A stretch of DNA of 64,000 bases from Bordetella parapertussis (GTDB taxonomy: Bacteria; Pseudomonadota; Gammaproteobacteria; Burkholderiales; Burkholderiaceae_B): positions 101,174 through 165,173 of the forward strand of contig CAMDFD010000006.1 of NCBI GenBank assembly GCA_945897365.1, given 5' to 3'. Below, in pieces: positions 23,897 through 33,704 of the stretch. The notes below the pieces were generated by a model. That model was given only the letters and a program-made list of their open reading frames with translations, had not been told where the DNA came from and did no database searches. The stretch's first letter is position 1; each line of letters opens with the position of its first letter. A program made the translations under genes and the position numbers.

Positions 23897-24391
23897 ATGG
23901 CAGATCTTTTTACAATTTCGCAGCAGGCTTTAGCCTCTATGGATGTCGAGTTCGTCGATATTGAACGCGCAGCGCTTGGTCTTTTGCGTGTCACGATTGA
24001 TCGGCCAGAGGGCATTCGCATCGAAGATTGCGAACAAGTTTCAAAACATTTGTCGCGTGTTTTCGAGGTTGAAAATATTGATTATCGTAGGCTTGAGGTC
24101 GGTTCTCCAGGTGTCGATCGGCCTTTAAAAACCGAAGCGGATTTCAAACGCTTTGTGGGTGAGCGTGTCGAGATCAAGCTGTGCGAGGCTGTTGACAATC
24201 AAAAAGTTTTTTCAGGTGAGTTGGTGGATCTAAGTGGCTCCGCCGGCATTGCGGGTACCGAGGCGCTTTTGCCTTTCGGTATTGAGTTTGAGGCAAAAAA
24301 GGGCGAGATTCGGCAGGTTGCATTTGCGTTTTCGGACGTAGAGCGCGCCAAGCTTAATCCCGTTCTGGATTTCAAGGGCAAAAAGCGATGA
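23897..24391 (+). CDS. rimP: Ribosome maturation factor RimP
   Basis: 164 residues with the RimP landmarks LRVTIDRPEGIRIEDCEQVS and YRRLEVGSPGVDRPLKTEADFKR split over residues 30-90, and a C-terminal SH3-like domain ending LNPVLDFKGKKR. RimP assists 30S subunit assembly. The stop overlaps the nusA start (ATGA), as usual for this operon. The ATG comes directly after a terminator-like T run, so it has only a minimal GGA as ribosome-binding site. Confidence 0.95.
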   Translation: MADLFTISQQALASMDVEFVDIERAALGLLRVTIDRPEGIRIEDCEQVSKHLSRVFEVENIDYRRLEVGSPGVDRPLKTEADFKRFVGERVEIKLCEAVDNQKVFSGELVDLSGSAGIAGTEALLPFGIEFEAKKGEIRQVAFAFSDVERAKLNPVLDFKGKKR

Positions 24392-25866
24392 GTCGCGAAA
24401 TTCTTCTGTTAGTAGACGCGTTGGCGCGTGAAAAAAACGTGACACGAGACGTCGTGTTCGACGCACTCGAAGGTGCTTTGGCTTCGGCCATGAAAAAGCG
24501 CTTTAAAGAGGACGCCGACATTCGAGTGTCCGTGAATCGGACAACCGGAGAGCACGATGGATTTCGTCGCTGGTTGGTCGTTCCTGACGAACTTGGCCTC
24601 CAAGAGCCTGATCAGCAAGAAATGCTCTCTGATGCGCGTGAAGTTGTCTCCGACATTGAGGTCGGTGAGTACATCGAAGAAGCACTCGAGCCTATTGAGT
24701 TCGGACGGATCGGCGCTCAGGCTGCCAAGCAGGCGATCCTGCAGCGCATTCGCGACGCAGAACGCGAGCAAATTCTCAGTGATTTTCTAGACCGCGGCGA
24801 AATGATCGTATCGGGCTCCATCAAGAGGATGGACAAAGGCGATGTGATCGTAGAGACGGGCAAGATCGAAGCGCGGCTTCCGCGTAGTGAAATGATCCCC
24901 AAGGAAAACTTGCGCGTGGGTGATCGCGTGCGCGCTTGGGTACTGAAGGTCGACCGCACAGCGCGTGGCCAACAAGTCATCCTGTCTCGCACCGCGCCGG
25001 ATTTCATTCGTCAACTTTTCGAAAATGAAGTGCCCGAGATTGAGCAGGGCCTCTTGGAAATCAAAGGTGCCGCTCGCGATCCAGGTGTTCGCGCCAAGAT
25101 TGCCGTGGTGGCTTACGACAAGCGCATTGATCCTATTGGCACTTGCGTTGGAATGCGCGGTTCACGTGTCACCGCGGTGCGTAATGAGCTCGGCGGTGAG
25201 CAAGTTGATATCGTCTTGTGGTCTGACGATCCCGCAGAGTTTGTGATTGGCGCGCTCGCTCCAGCAAACGTGGAGTCAATCGTGGTGGACGAAGATCGTC
25301 ACGCCATGGACGTCGTCGTTGATGAGGAAAATCTCCCCAAGGCGATTGGCTCAAAAGGTCAAAACGTCCGGCTCGCCTCAGAGCTGACGGGTTGGCAGAT
25401 CAACATCATGACACCCGAAGAAAGTCATAACAGACAAGAGATCGAGCGTACTCAACTGCGCAGCACCTTTATGTCACGACTAGATGTCGACGAAGAAGTG
25501 GCCGATATCCTCATTGATGAGGGTTTCACTGGACTCGAAGAAATCGCCTACGTGCCCATGCAAGAATTATTGGAAATTGAGTCCTTCGATGAGGACACGA
25601 TCAATGAGTTGCGTACTCGCGCGCGCAATGCATTACTGACCGAGGCAATCGCTCAAGAAGAGCGTGTCGAGACGGCTCAGGATTTGCTGACGCTTGAGGG
25701 TATGACGCCTGAACTTGTGGCAAAGTTAGCCGTTGGTGCAGTCACCACGCGTGATGAGTTAGCTGAATTAGCGACGGACGAGCTCTGTGAAATGTCGGGT
25801 CTCGATGAAAGCGCTGCGAGTGGTTTCATTATGGCTGCCCGTGCGCACTGGTTTGAAGATCAGTAA
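24388..25866 (+). CDS. nusA: Transcription termination/antitermination factor NusA
   Basis: 492 residues. In order: N-terminal RNA-polymerase-binding domain (MSREILLLVDALAREKNVTR), an S1 domain (about 135-200, GSIKRMDKGDVIVETGKIE), two KH domains (with GMRGSRVTAVRNELGGE and AIGSKGQNVRLASELTGW) and two C-terminal acidic repeats of the helix-hairpin-helix type seen in proteobacterial NusA. It controls pausing, termination and antitermination. It is coupled to rimP and 78 bases before infB. Confidence 0.97.
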   Translation: MSREILLLVDALAREKNVTRDVVFDALEGALASAMKKRFKEDADIRVSVNRTTGEHDGFRRWLVVPDELGLQEPDQQEMLSDAREVVSDIEVGEYIEEALEPIEFGRIGAQAAKQAILQRIRDAEREQILSDFLDRGEMIVSGSIKRMDKGDVIVETGKIEARLPRSEMIPKENLRVGDRVRAWVLKVDRTARGQQVILSRTAPDFIRQLFENEVPEIEQGLLEIKGAARDPGVRAKIAVVAYDKRIDPIGTCVGMRGSRVTAVRNELGGEQVDIVLWSDDPAEFVIGALAPANVESIVVDEDRHAMDVVVDEENLPKAIGSKGQNVRLASELTGWQINIMTPEESHNRQEIERTQLRSTFMSRLDVDEEVADILIDEGFTGLEEIAYVPMQELLEIESFDEDTINELRTRARNALLTEAIAQEERVETAQDLLTLEGMTPELVAKLAVGAVTTRDELAELATDELCEMSGLDESAASGFIMAARAHWFEDQ

Positions 25867-25944
25867 AAATTAAAAGTCGGTCGGGCGGCATCGGTCGCCC
25901 CGTACTTGAAGTTGTCACGCTGTAAATAGGTAAGAGAGAGTCTA

Positions 25945-28900
25945 ATGTCGAGTAATACAGTCGCCCAGTTCGCTATCGAGCTGAAAATGCCTGCCAACGT
26001 GCTGTTAGATCAGCTGCGCGCTGCGGGTGTCATACTCAACTCAGTGGAAGACAATGTCACTGATGGCGATAAGGCTCGCTTGCTCGAGTCTCTGCGTCGC
26101 TCGCATGGGGCGACCGAGGGTAAAAAGATTACCTTGACCCGACGCCAAACTTCCGAAATTCGTCAGGCTGACGGCTCTGGTCGTTCACGAACGATCCAAG
26201 TCGAAGTCCGTAAAAAGCGTGTGTTTGTCAAACGTGACACACCCGAATTGGGTGATGTCCCTGCTGCCGTTCCTGCCGAGCAGGGGCGTGTCACCCAAGT
26301 CGAGCAAAATGACGTGATCGCTGCACCTGTCAAGGTCAATGAATCCGCTCAGGTTTCCACGCCAGTCTCTGTTTCGGCTGATGATATTGAAAAGACGCAA
26401 ACTCATCTTGCAGAATCAACAATCGTTGAGGACTCTGCTGTTTCTGAGTCCGTTGCTAATGCGTCGACGCTTGAGCAACCCGCTCTGACCATCGATGCCA
26501 AAACACCTCCAGCGACCGCAGAGGTCTCTGAGGCCGTAGAGCCCGAACATGTAGACTCTGTTGTGGACGCTGTTTTGGAGTCAACGCCTCCCACAACGAC
26601 CGTCAAGGATCCTGGAGCTGAGGGTACAGCAGTGGTCCAAGAGCATTCTTCTGTCTCAGCCGAGCCAGAGTCACCGCAGATCTCCGCTGTTGAATCGAAA
26701 GACGCAACTCCTGCGGTGAGCGCTGCTGCAGTTGCTCCTGCGACGTCAACGCCTGAAAACGAAATCGTCAAACCCGCCAAACCGATGCGTGGTCGTGCCG
26801 TGCCCCCTGCGCATGCCTTGCTTGTCGAGGGTGAAGCCCGCGATGAGGCACGACGTGCTTCCGAAGCTGAGGCCGCTGCTCTGCGTGATATGTTGAATCG
26901 TCCTCGCAAAGTCGTACGTCCAGTAGTGCCAGAGGCGGCACCGCTTTTGGGGACTTTGCATAAGCCGACAGCCACACCTGGAGCAGCCAAGGGTGCCAAG
27001 AAAGACGGTGCGTTGGATGGCGGAGGTAAAAAGGTTTTGAAGTCTGGTGAAATTGCCTCGACTTGGACTGATGATGCCTCGCGTAAAAAACCTGCAGAAA
27101 AGCGTGATGCGCCTGCTGCGCCTGGCCGCGAAGGTTGGCGTGCGGGTGGCAAAAGTAAATCCGGTGGCAAAAAGGGCGCACGTGGTGCGAACAACGTCGT
27201 ACAAGATCGTCGTGAGCCCGCACCGGTTGAGTTTATCGCCCGTGAAATTCACGTTCCTGAAACAATTAGCGTTGCAGATTTAGCGCACAAAATGTCCGTG
27301 AAAGCGGGTGAAGTCATTAAGCATTTGATGAAGCTTGGTCAGATGGTCACCATCAATCAAGTGCTCGATCAAGAAACCGCGATGATTGTGGTCGAGGAGT
27401 TAGGTCACAAAGCCATCGCAGCCAAGCTCGATGATCCTGAGGCTTTCCTGGATGAATCCGTTCCTCATGAGGACGTTCAATTGCTTTCGCGTGCTCCGGT
27501 TGTGACGGTGATGGGTCACGTTGATCACGGTAAAACTTCGTTACTTGATTACATTCGTCGCGCGAAGGTTGCTTCTGGCGAAGCCGGCGGTATTACGCAG
27601 CACATTGGTGCCTACCATGTTCAGACCGAACGTGGCATGGTGACGTTTTTAGACACACCAGGACATGAGGCTTTTACGGCAATGCGTGCCCGTGGTGCCA
27701 AGGCAACTGATATTGTGATTTTGGTGGTCGCGGCCGATGATGGCGTGATGCCCCAGACCAAAGAAGCCATTCACCACGCGAAAGCCGCAGGTGTGCCGCT
27801 TGTTGTCGCGGTCAACAAAATTGACAAGCCTGATGCCAATCCTGAGCGCGTCAAGCAAGAGCTGGTGGTTGAGGAAGTGGTCCCCGAAGAATACGGTGGT
27901 GATGTACCCTTTATTTCAGTTTCAGCCAAGACGGGTCAGGGCATTGATGAGTTGCTCGAAAACGTCTTGCTACAAGCCGAAGTGCTTGAGCTGAAAGCGG
28001 CTGTCGATGCACCTGCCAAAGGCATCGTGATCGAAGCACGCCTCGACAAGGGCCGTGGTCCAGTGGCAACTATTTTGATACAAAGTGGCACCTTACATCG
28101 TGGAGATGTCGTGCTTGCTGGCTCCAGTTATGGTCGAGTGCGAGCCATGCTCGACGAAAATGGCAAACCTATTCAATCAGCGGGACCCTCGATTCCCGTT
28201 GAAATTCAAGGATTGACCGAGGTTCCTGCCGCGGGTGATGAGATGATGTCCTTAGCCGATGAACGTCGTGCTCGCGAGATCGCACTTTTCCGTCAAGGCA
28301 AGTTCCGCGACGTCAAACTCGCACGTCAACAAGCCGCTAAGCTTGAGTCGATGTTTGAAAATGTGGTCGAAGGCTCACAGACTCTTTCCTTGATCGTCAA
28401 AACAGACGTACAGGGTTCACAAGAAGCTTTGGTGGCTTCCTTGCTTAAGCTCTCGACCGAAGAAGTCCGTGTGCAAGTGGTTCACGCTGCGGTTGGCGGC
28501 ATCTCAGAAAGTGATGTCAACTTGGCGATTGCTTCGGGTGCGGTCATGATTGGCTTTAACGTCCGCGCAGATGCGAGCTCTAAAAAGCTGGCTGAAAACA
28601 ACGGCGTGGATATCCGCTACTACAACATCATTTATGACGCTGTCGATGAGATCAAACTTGCCATGTCCGGCATGCTGGCGCCTGAAAAGCGTGAAGAGAT
28701 CATCGGTATGGTCGATATTCGCGAGGTCTACACCATCTCGCGCATCGGTACTGTCGCAGGTTGTATGGTGACCGATGGTGTGGTGCGTCGTGATTCACAG
28801 GTACGTTTACTGCGTAACAACGTTGTGCATTGGACAGGCTGGCTTGATTCGCTGCGTCGTTTTAAAGACGATGCCAAGGAAGTGAAATCAGGCTTTGATT

Positions 28901-28989
28901 GCGGTATCACTTTGCGTGGTAACAACGACTTGCAAGTTGGTGATCAACTCGAAATTTTTGAAATTAGGGAAGTGGCTCGTACGCTTTAA
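25945..28989 (+). CDS. infB: Translation initiation factor IF-2
   Basis: 1014 residues. The N-terminus has the IF2N helix bundle (VAQFAIELKMPANVLLDQL), then about 300 residues of Ala/Pro/Val/Glu-rich linker, a second IF2N (SVKAGEVIKHLMKLGQ) and the G domain from about 523 (GHVDHGKTSLLDYI, DTPGHEAF, NKIDKP). The C-terminal domains that bind initiator tRNA complete the usual layout. The linker makes it longer than E. coli IF-2 (890), as often seen in betaproteobacteria. A near-consensus AAGAGAGAG ribosome-binding site precedes the ATG. Confidence 0.97.
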   Translation: MSSNTVAQFAIELKMPANVLLDQLRAAGVILNSVEDNVTDGDKARLLESLRRSHGATEGKKITLTRRQTSEIRQADGSGRSRTIQVEVRKKRVFVKRDTPELGDVPAAVPAEQGRVTQVEQNDVIAAPVKVNESAQVSTPVSVSADDIEKTQTHLAESTIVEDSAVSESVANASTLEQPALTIDAKTPPATAEVSEAVEPEHVDSVVDAVLESTPPTTTVKDPGAEGTAVVQEHSSVSAEPESPQISAVESKDATPAVSAAAVAPATSTPENEIVKPAKPMRGRAVPPAHALLVEGEARDEARRASEAEAAALRDMLNRPRKVVRPVVPEAAPLLGTLHKPTATPGAAKGAKKDGALDGGGKKVLKSGEIASTWTDDASRKKPAEKRDAPAAPGREGWRAGGKSKSGGKKGARGANNVVQDRREPAPVEFIAREIHVPETISVADLAHKMSVKAGEVIKHLMKLGQMVTINQVLDQETAMIVVEELGHKAIAAKLDDPEAFLDESVPHEDVQLLSRAPVVTVMGHVDHGKTSLLDYIRRAKVASGEAGGITQHIGAYHVQTERGMVTFLDTPGHEAFTAMRARGAKATDIVILVVAADDGVMPQTKEAIHHAKAAGVPLVVAVNKIDKPDANPERVKQELVVEEVVPEEYGGDVPFISVSAKTGQGIDELLENVLLQAEVLELKAAVDAPAKGIVIEARLDKGRGPVATILIQSGTLHRGDVVLAGSSYGRVRAMLDENGKPIQSAGPSIPVEIQGLTEVPAAGDEMMSLADERRAREIALFRQGKFRDVKLARQQAAKLESMFENVVEGSQTLSLIVKTDVQGSQEALVASLLKLSTEEVRVQVVHAAVGGISESDVNLAIASGAVMIGFNVRADASSKKLAENNGVDIRYYNIIYDAVDEIKLAMSGMLAPEKREEIIGMVDIREVYTISRIGTVAGCMVTDGVVRRDSQVRLLRNNVVHWTGWLDSLRRFKDDAKEVKSGFDCGITLRGNNDLQVGDQLEIFEIREVARTL

Positions 28990-28998
28990 TGCCCATTA

Positions 28999-29400
28999 AT
29001 GAGTCGTCATAAACAAAAAACCTCGCCCGGCCGTAATTTAAGGCTCGCTGACCAGATTCAAAAAGATCTGGCCATCATCATTCAGCGCGAAATCGATATG
29101 AGTCGTGTGGGTTTAATCACGCTCTCGGGCATCGAGCTGACCACTGATTATGCACATGCCAAGGTCTACTTTACGGTGCTCGGTGGTGAGGCAGAGCAGG
29201 CTCAGGCGCTCCTCAATGAAAAAGCTGGCTGGTTTCATTCCCAGTTGTACAAGTTATTGCATATCCATACGGTACCGACACTGCACTTCTTTCATGATCC
29301 GCGTCTCAAGCACGGTATCGCGATGTCCGCATTGATTGATCAGGCGAATTTGCCTGGTCAATACGCTGGACTCCCTGACGAGCCTGATGACAAGCCTTAG
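28999..29400 (+). CDS. rbfA: Ribosome-binding factor A
   Basis: 133 residues with a single KH-like fold. Landmarks are RLADQIQKDLAIIIQREI, SGIELTTDYAHAKVYFTVLG and the C-terminal PTLHFFHDPRLKHGI. RbfA assists 16S rRNA 5' maturation and cold adaptation in the 30S subunit. It starts 9 bases after infB, in the conserved infB-rbfA-truB order. Confidence 0.96.
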   Translation: MSRHKQKTSPGRNLRLADQIQKDLAIIIQREIDMSRVGLITLSGIELTTDYAHAKVYFTVLGGEAEQAQALLNEKAGWFHSQLYKLLHIHTVPTLHFFHDPRLKHGIAMSALIDQANLPGQYAGLPDEPDDKP

Positions 29401-29424
29401 GGCTGTCGTTTTGGAAAACTGACG

Positions 29425-30240
29425 ATGGCTAAAAAACGCGGGCGCGTGCTCGATGGTGTGTTGTTGCTGGACAAGCCTGTAGGGTTGTCGAGTAATCACG
29501 CGCTTCAACGCGCTAAACATGCCATGGATGCCCAAAAGGCGGGTCATACGGGTACGCTCGATCCGTTTGCAACAGGTTTGTTAGTGTGCTGCATGGGACG
29601 CGCCACCAAGATAGCTGGCGCGATGTTGAATGCAGACAAGGGTTATCGCGCAACAATCGCGTTTGGTCGTGAAACGGACTCTGGAGATTTGACTGGCATC
29701 GTTGTCAACTCAGCCTCAGCGGATTTTGCGGGTGTGAGCGAAGTGTCCTTGCGTCCTGTGCTTGAGCGGTTTATGGGAACTCAAATGCAGACTCCTCCAA
29801 TGGTGTCTGCGTTAAAACGTGATGGAAAACCGCTCTACGAGTACGCACGTCAAGGGATTGTGCTTGAGCGCGAGCCCAGAGAGATCACGATCCGACAACT
29901 TGAGTTGCTGAGCATGACGCCCCTGACGGCTGTCATACAGGTGTTATGTACAAAAGGTACATATATCCGGACACTGGCACAAGACATTGGTCGTGAATTG
30001 GGTTGTTTTGCACATTTATCTGCTTTGCGGCGCACTCAAGTTGGTCCTTTTTCGCTTGATGAAGCGATTGAATTAGAAACCTTACAGACGATGGAGTCAC
30101 CTGAGTGTGTCTTAATTGCGATGGAAGATTTACCTGCTGAGCTTGTGTCAGCGAAAAAAAGTACAGCTTCGCCAGGTGCTGTCTTACCTGGTTCCATTCA
30201 TGTATCAACTGCAGACGATGTGTCTGCTCAGTCTCATTAA
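29425..30240 (+). CDS. truB: tRNA pseudouridine-55 synthase TruB
   Basis: 271 residues. The family motif DKPVGLSSNHALQRAK and the catalytic segment GHTGTLDPFATGLLVCCMG (with the catalytic Asp) are intact, as is TPPMVSALKRDGKPLYEYAR. Near the C-terminus, VLCTKGTYIRTLAQDIG contacts RNA. It makes pseudouridine 55 in the T-loop of tRNAs. The protein is shorter than E. coli TruB (314) because the C-terminal PUA-like part is reduced. typA begins 9 bases later. Confidence 0.95.
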   Translation: MAKKRGRVLDGVLLLDKPVGLSSNHALQRAKHAMDAQKAGHTGTLDPFATGLLVCCMGRATKIAGAMLNADKGYRATIAFGRETDSGDLTGIVVNSASADFAGVSEVSLRPVLERFMGTQMQTPPMVSALKRDGKPLYEYARQGIVLEREPREITIRQLELLSMTPLTAVIQVLCTKGTYIRTLAQDIGRELGCFAHLSALRRTQVGPFSLDEAIELETLQTMESPECVLIAMEDLPAELVSAKKSTASPGAVLPGSIHVSTADDVSAQSH

Positions 30241-30249
30241 AGGATTTGT

Positions 30250-32070
30250 ATGTCACGCGCATTGCGTAACGTTGCCATTATTGCCCACGTCGACCACGGC
30301 AAAACGACACTGGTAGACCAACTTTTGCGTCAGTCCGGTACTTTTCGCTCCAACGAGCGCATGACCGAACGCGTGATGGACTCCAACGACCTTGAAAAAG
30401 AGCGTGGTATTACGATTCTGTCAAAGAACTGTGCTGTCGAATACGAAGGTACGCATATCAATATCGTTGATACGCCCGGACACGCCGACTTTGGTGGTGA
30501 GGTGGAGCGTGTGCTGTCGATGGTTGACGGCGTGCTGTTGCTTGTCGATGCAGTCGAAGGACCGATGCCTCAGACACGCTTTGTGACAAAAAAGGCACTC
30601 GCACTCGGACTCCAGCCAATCGTGGTGATCAACAAAGTGGACCGTCCTGGTGCACGTTGTGATTTTGTGATCAATGCGACCTTTGAGTTGTTCGATAAGC
30701 TTGGCGCGACAGAAGAGCAGCTGGACTTTCCAATTATTTACGCTTCTGGTTTGAATGGCTATGCCGGACCGACCGAGGATGTCCGTGAAGGCGATATGCG
30801 CCCATTGTTCAATGCCATTCTTGAGCATGTGCCAATGCGCGATGATGATCCTGAAGCGCCTTTGCAGCTCCAGATTACTTCAATCGATTACAACTCCTAT
30901 GTTGGCAAAATCGGTATTGGCCGGATTCGTTGTGGCCGTGTGAAAACAGGTATGGATGTGGTGTGTTTGAATGGTCCGGATGGTGCGACGTTTAAAGGTC
31001 GCGTCAATCAGGTCCTGAAATTCAAAGGCCTTGAGCGCGAGATCGTGGACAGTGCGATTGCAGGTGACATCGTGCTGATCAACGGCATCGAAGACATTTC
31101 AATCGGCACCACCTTGTGTGCGCCTGAAAAAGTTGAAGGTTTGCCGCTGCTCAAGATTGACGAGCCTACGCTCACGATGAACTTTATGGTCAACACCAGC
31201 CCTCTGGCGGGTCGCGAAGGTAAGTTTGTGACGAGCCGTCAGTTGCGTGAGCGTCTGGATCGCGAGGTCAAGTCCAACATGGCCCTGCGCGTAAAGGATA
31301 CTGACGACGACACCATTTTCGAGGTTTCAGGACGAGGCGAATTGCACCTCACGATCTTGATCGAAACGATGCGTCGCGAGGGCTACGAGTTGGCTGTCTC
31401 GCGTCCGCGTGTGGTGTTCAAAGAAGAAAATGGCGTCAAACTTGAGCCATACGAAAACCTGAGTATTGACCTTGAGGACAATACGCAAGGTGGTGTGATG
31501 GAAGAGCTCGGTAAACGCAAAGCTGAGTTGCTCGACATGGTCAGTGATGGCCGTGGGCGGACACGTCTTGAGTACCGTGTGCCAGCACGTGGTCTGATCG
31601 GCTTCCAAGGCGATTTTATGACGATGACGCGCGGCAACGGTTTGATGAGCCACACCTTTGATGCCTATGGCCCTGTCAAGGACGGCATGCTTGGCGAGCG
31701 TAATAACGGCGTGCTGATCAGTCAGGATGATGGTGCTGCGGTCGCTTATGCAATATGGAAGCTGCAGGACCGTGGTCGTATGTTTGTTGTGCACAACGAT
31801 CCCGTTTACGAGGGCATGATTATCGGTATTCACAGCCGTGATAATGACCTGGTTGTGAACCCCATCAAGGGTAAGCAGCTCACAAACGTGCGTTCCTCAG
31901 GTACTGACGAAGCTGTTCGGCTGGTTCCACCAGTCGATATGAGTCTTGAGTACGCTGTCGAATTCATCAGCGATGATGAGTTGGTCGAGGTCACACCCAA
32001 GAGCATTCGCTTGCGTAAGCGTTATCTCAAAGAGCACGAGCGTCGTAAGATGTCACGTGACGGCGCTTAA
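30250..32070 (+). CDS. typA: Ribosome-associated GTPase TypA/BipA
   Basis: 606 residues, the usual length. G motifs are AHVDHGKTTLVDQLLRQSG, DTPGHADFGGEVERV and NKVDRPGA. EF-G-like domains and the BipA-specific C-terminus (VRSSGTDEAVRLVPP) follow. TypA is a translational GTPase involved in 50S assembly and stress or low-temperature growth. It ends the scpB-to-typA block and is followed by a strong terminator. Confidence 0.97.
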   Translation: MSRALRNVAIIAHVDHGKTTLVDQLLRQSGTFRSNERMTERVMDSNDLEKERGITILSKNCAVEYEGTHINIVDTPGHADFGGEVERVLSMVDGVLLLVDAVEGPMPQTRFVTKKALALGLQPIVVINKVDRPGARCDFVINATFELFDKLGATEEQLDFPIIYASGLNGYAGPTEDVREGDMRPLFNAILEHVPMRDDDPEAPLQLQITSIDYNSYVGKIGIGRIRCGRVKTGMDVVCLNGPDGATFKGRVNQVLKFKGLEREIVDSAIAGDIVLINGIEDISIGTTLCAPEKVEGLPLLKIDEPTLTMNFMVNTSPLAGREGKFVTSRQLRERLDREVKSNMALRVKDTDDDTIFEVSGRGELHLTILIETMRREGYELAVSRPRVVFKEENGVKLEPYENLSIDLEDNTQGGVMEELGKRKAELLDMVSDGRGRTRLEYRVPARGLIGFQGDFMTMTRGNGLMSHTFDAYGPVKDGMLGERNNGVLISQDDGAAVAYAIWKLQDRGRMFVVHNDPVYEGMIIGIHSRDNDLVVNPIKGKQLTNVRSSGTDEAVRLVPPVDMSLEYAVEFISDDELVEVTPKSIRLRKRYLKEHERRKMSRDGA

Positions 32071-32087
32071 TTAACGCCAGAGTCAAT

Positions 32088-32116
32088 AAAAAAACGCAGC
32101 CTTGGCTGCGTTTTTT
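32088..32116. terminator. Bidirectional rho-independent terminator between typA and gabD
   Basis: AAAAACGCAGCC/GGCTGCGTTTTT forms a near-perfect stem with T runs on both strands. It serves the rightward typA transcript and could also stop the leftward aldehyde-dehydrogenase transcript, whose gene ends 38 bases away. Confidence 0.9.
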
Positions 32117-32153
32117 ATCCGGCTACGGTATTTAACCGCAGCCCCTAGGAGAC

Positions 32154-33638
32154 TTAGATACCACCCAAGCACACGTATTTCATTTCCATGAAATCATCCA
32201 TGCCATAAACAGAGCCTTCGCGACCGAGACCGGATTGTTTGACGCCACCAAAAGGTGCCATCTCGTTTGAGATTAGTCCTGTATTGACACCTACCATGCC
32301 GTATTCAAGCGCTTCGGCGACGCGGAAAATACGACCGATATCGCGGCTATAAAAATAGGAAGCCAAACCGTAGTCGGTGTTGTTCGCCAGGCGAATGACT
32401 TCGGCTTCGTCGGTAAACTTGACGATCGGCGCGAGGGGCCCGAATGTTTCTTCGCGCATGCACAGCATGTCTTCGCTGACTTGCGTGATGACGGTCGGTT
32501 GGTAAAAACGACCACCGCGCGCATGTTTTCCACCACCACACAAGATTTTGGCGCCTTTGGCGACAGCATCTTGCACGTGCTCCTCGACTTTTGCCACTGC
32601 CGCCTCATCGATCAGTGGGCCGGTGGTGACCTTGTCCTCAAAACCCTCACCGACTGACAATGAGCCCGAGACGCGCGCCGCTAGTTTTTCCGCAAAGCTG
32701 TCATAGACCTTTGCGTGGACATAAAAGCGATTGGTGCAGACACATGTTTGGCCAGCATTGCGATACTTGGACACCATGGCGCCTTCGATGGCCGCATCGA
32801 TATCGGCATCTTCAAACACGATAAAAGGTGCATGACCGCCAAGCTCGAGTGACATTTTCTTGAGGGTCTGTGCAGACTGCTGCATCAAAATACGACCAAC
32901 AGGTGTTGAGCCCGTGAAAGTCAGCTTGCGTACAGTCGGGCTATTACACAACACTTTACCGATGGCGATCGATTGTTCGCTATCGGCAGTAATGATGTTG
33001 AGTACGCCAGCAGGGATGCCCGCTTGCTCGGCTAAAACGGCCAGGGCCAACGCTGACAGAGGCGTTTGCTCGGCAGGTTTGAGCACGATGGTACAGCCTG
33101 CAGCTAATGCCGGTGCGACCTTGCGCGTGATCATAGCCGTCGGGAAATTCCAAGGCGTAATCGCTGCGCAGACACCAATCGGTTCGCGCAGAACTAGCAT
33201 ACGATTGGTGGCAATCGGTGCTGAGATCGTATCGCCCATGACGCGTTTGGCCTGTTCGGCGAACCACTCGACAAATGAGGCACCATAAGCGATTTCGCCT
33301 TTTGCCTCAGCGAACGGCTTACCTTGTTCAATGGTCATGATGCGTGCCAAGTCATCTGTATTGGCATTGATCAGCTCAAACCACTTGCGCAGAATATTGG
33401 AACGCTCTTTGGCCGTCCGTGCCCGCCAGGCAGGAAATGCCGCACTAGCCGCTTCAATCGCCCTCTGCGCTTGCGCGGGGCCAAGGTTGGCGACATGTGC
33501 GATGACAGCACCCGTCGCTGGGTTATCAACAGTGAATACTGCGCCATCTTGGCCGTCTACCCAAAGACCATTGAGGTAGGACTGCGAACGCAGCAAGTCA
33601 GGATTGTTCAATTTCATGGGAAATACAGCGCGATTCAT
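32154..33638 (-). CDS. gabD: NAD(P)+-dependent succinate-semialdehyde dehydrogenase
   Basis: 494 residues from the ATG at 33638, with GGAG 7 bases upstream. Aldehyde-dehydrogenase residues are visible: PWNFPTAMITRK for cofactor binding, the general base in LELGGHAPFIVFED, and the catalytic cysteine in NAGQTCVCTNRFYVH. The latter two match GabD-type enzymes closely. It oxidises succinate semialdehyde to succinate; glutarate semialdehyde is a possible alternative. No gabT is adjacent. Confidence 0.88.
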   Translation of the reverse strand: MNRAVFPMKLNNPDLLRSQSYLNGLWVDGQDGAVFTVDNPATGAVIAHVANLGPAQAQRAIEAASAAFPAWRARTAKERSNILRKWFELINANTDDLARIMTIEQGKPFAEAKGEIAYGASFVEWFAEQAKRVMGDTISAPIATNRMLVLREPIGVCAAITPWNFPTAMITRKVAPALAAGCTIVLKPAEQTPLSALALAVLAEQAGIPAGVLNIITADSEQSIAIGKVLCNSPTVRKLTFTGSTPVGRILMQQSAQTLKKMSLELGGHAPFIVFEDADIDAAIEGAMVSKYRNAGQTCVCTNRFYVHAKVYDSFAEKLAARVSGSLSVGEGFEDKVTTGPLIDEAAVAKVEEHVQDAVAKGAKILCGGGKHARGGRFYQPTVITQVSEDMLCMREETFGPLAPIVKFTDEAEVIRLANNTDYGLASYFYSRDIGRIFRVAEALEYGMVGVNTGLISNEMAPFGGVKQSGLGREGSVYGMDDFMEMKYVCLGGI

Positions 33639-33704
33639 TTTTTTCTCCAACATTGAATGATGAGTGATGTACCTTGATTCTAGTCCAGCGAAACCCTCGG
33701 AGAT

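Noticed and set aside
26403..27194. A 263-residue open frame on the minus strand inside infB
   Set aside because: It mirrors the Ala/Pro/Glu-rich IF-2 linker, has low-complexity Ala/Ser/Thr composition and no recognisable motif; it is a shadow of a real gene.
31327..31833. 168-residue minus-strand frame inside typA
   Set aside because: It lies wholly within the conserved TypA C-terminal coding region and has no recognisable domain.
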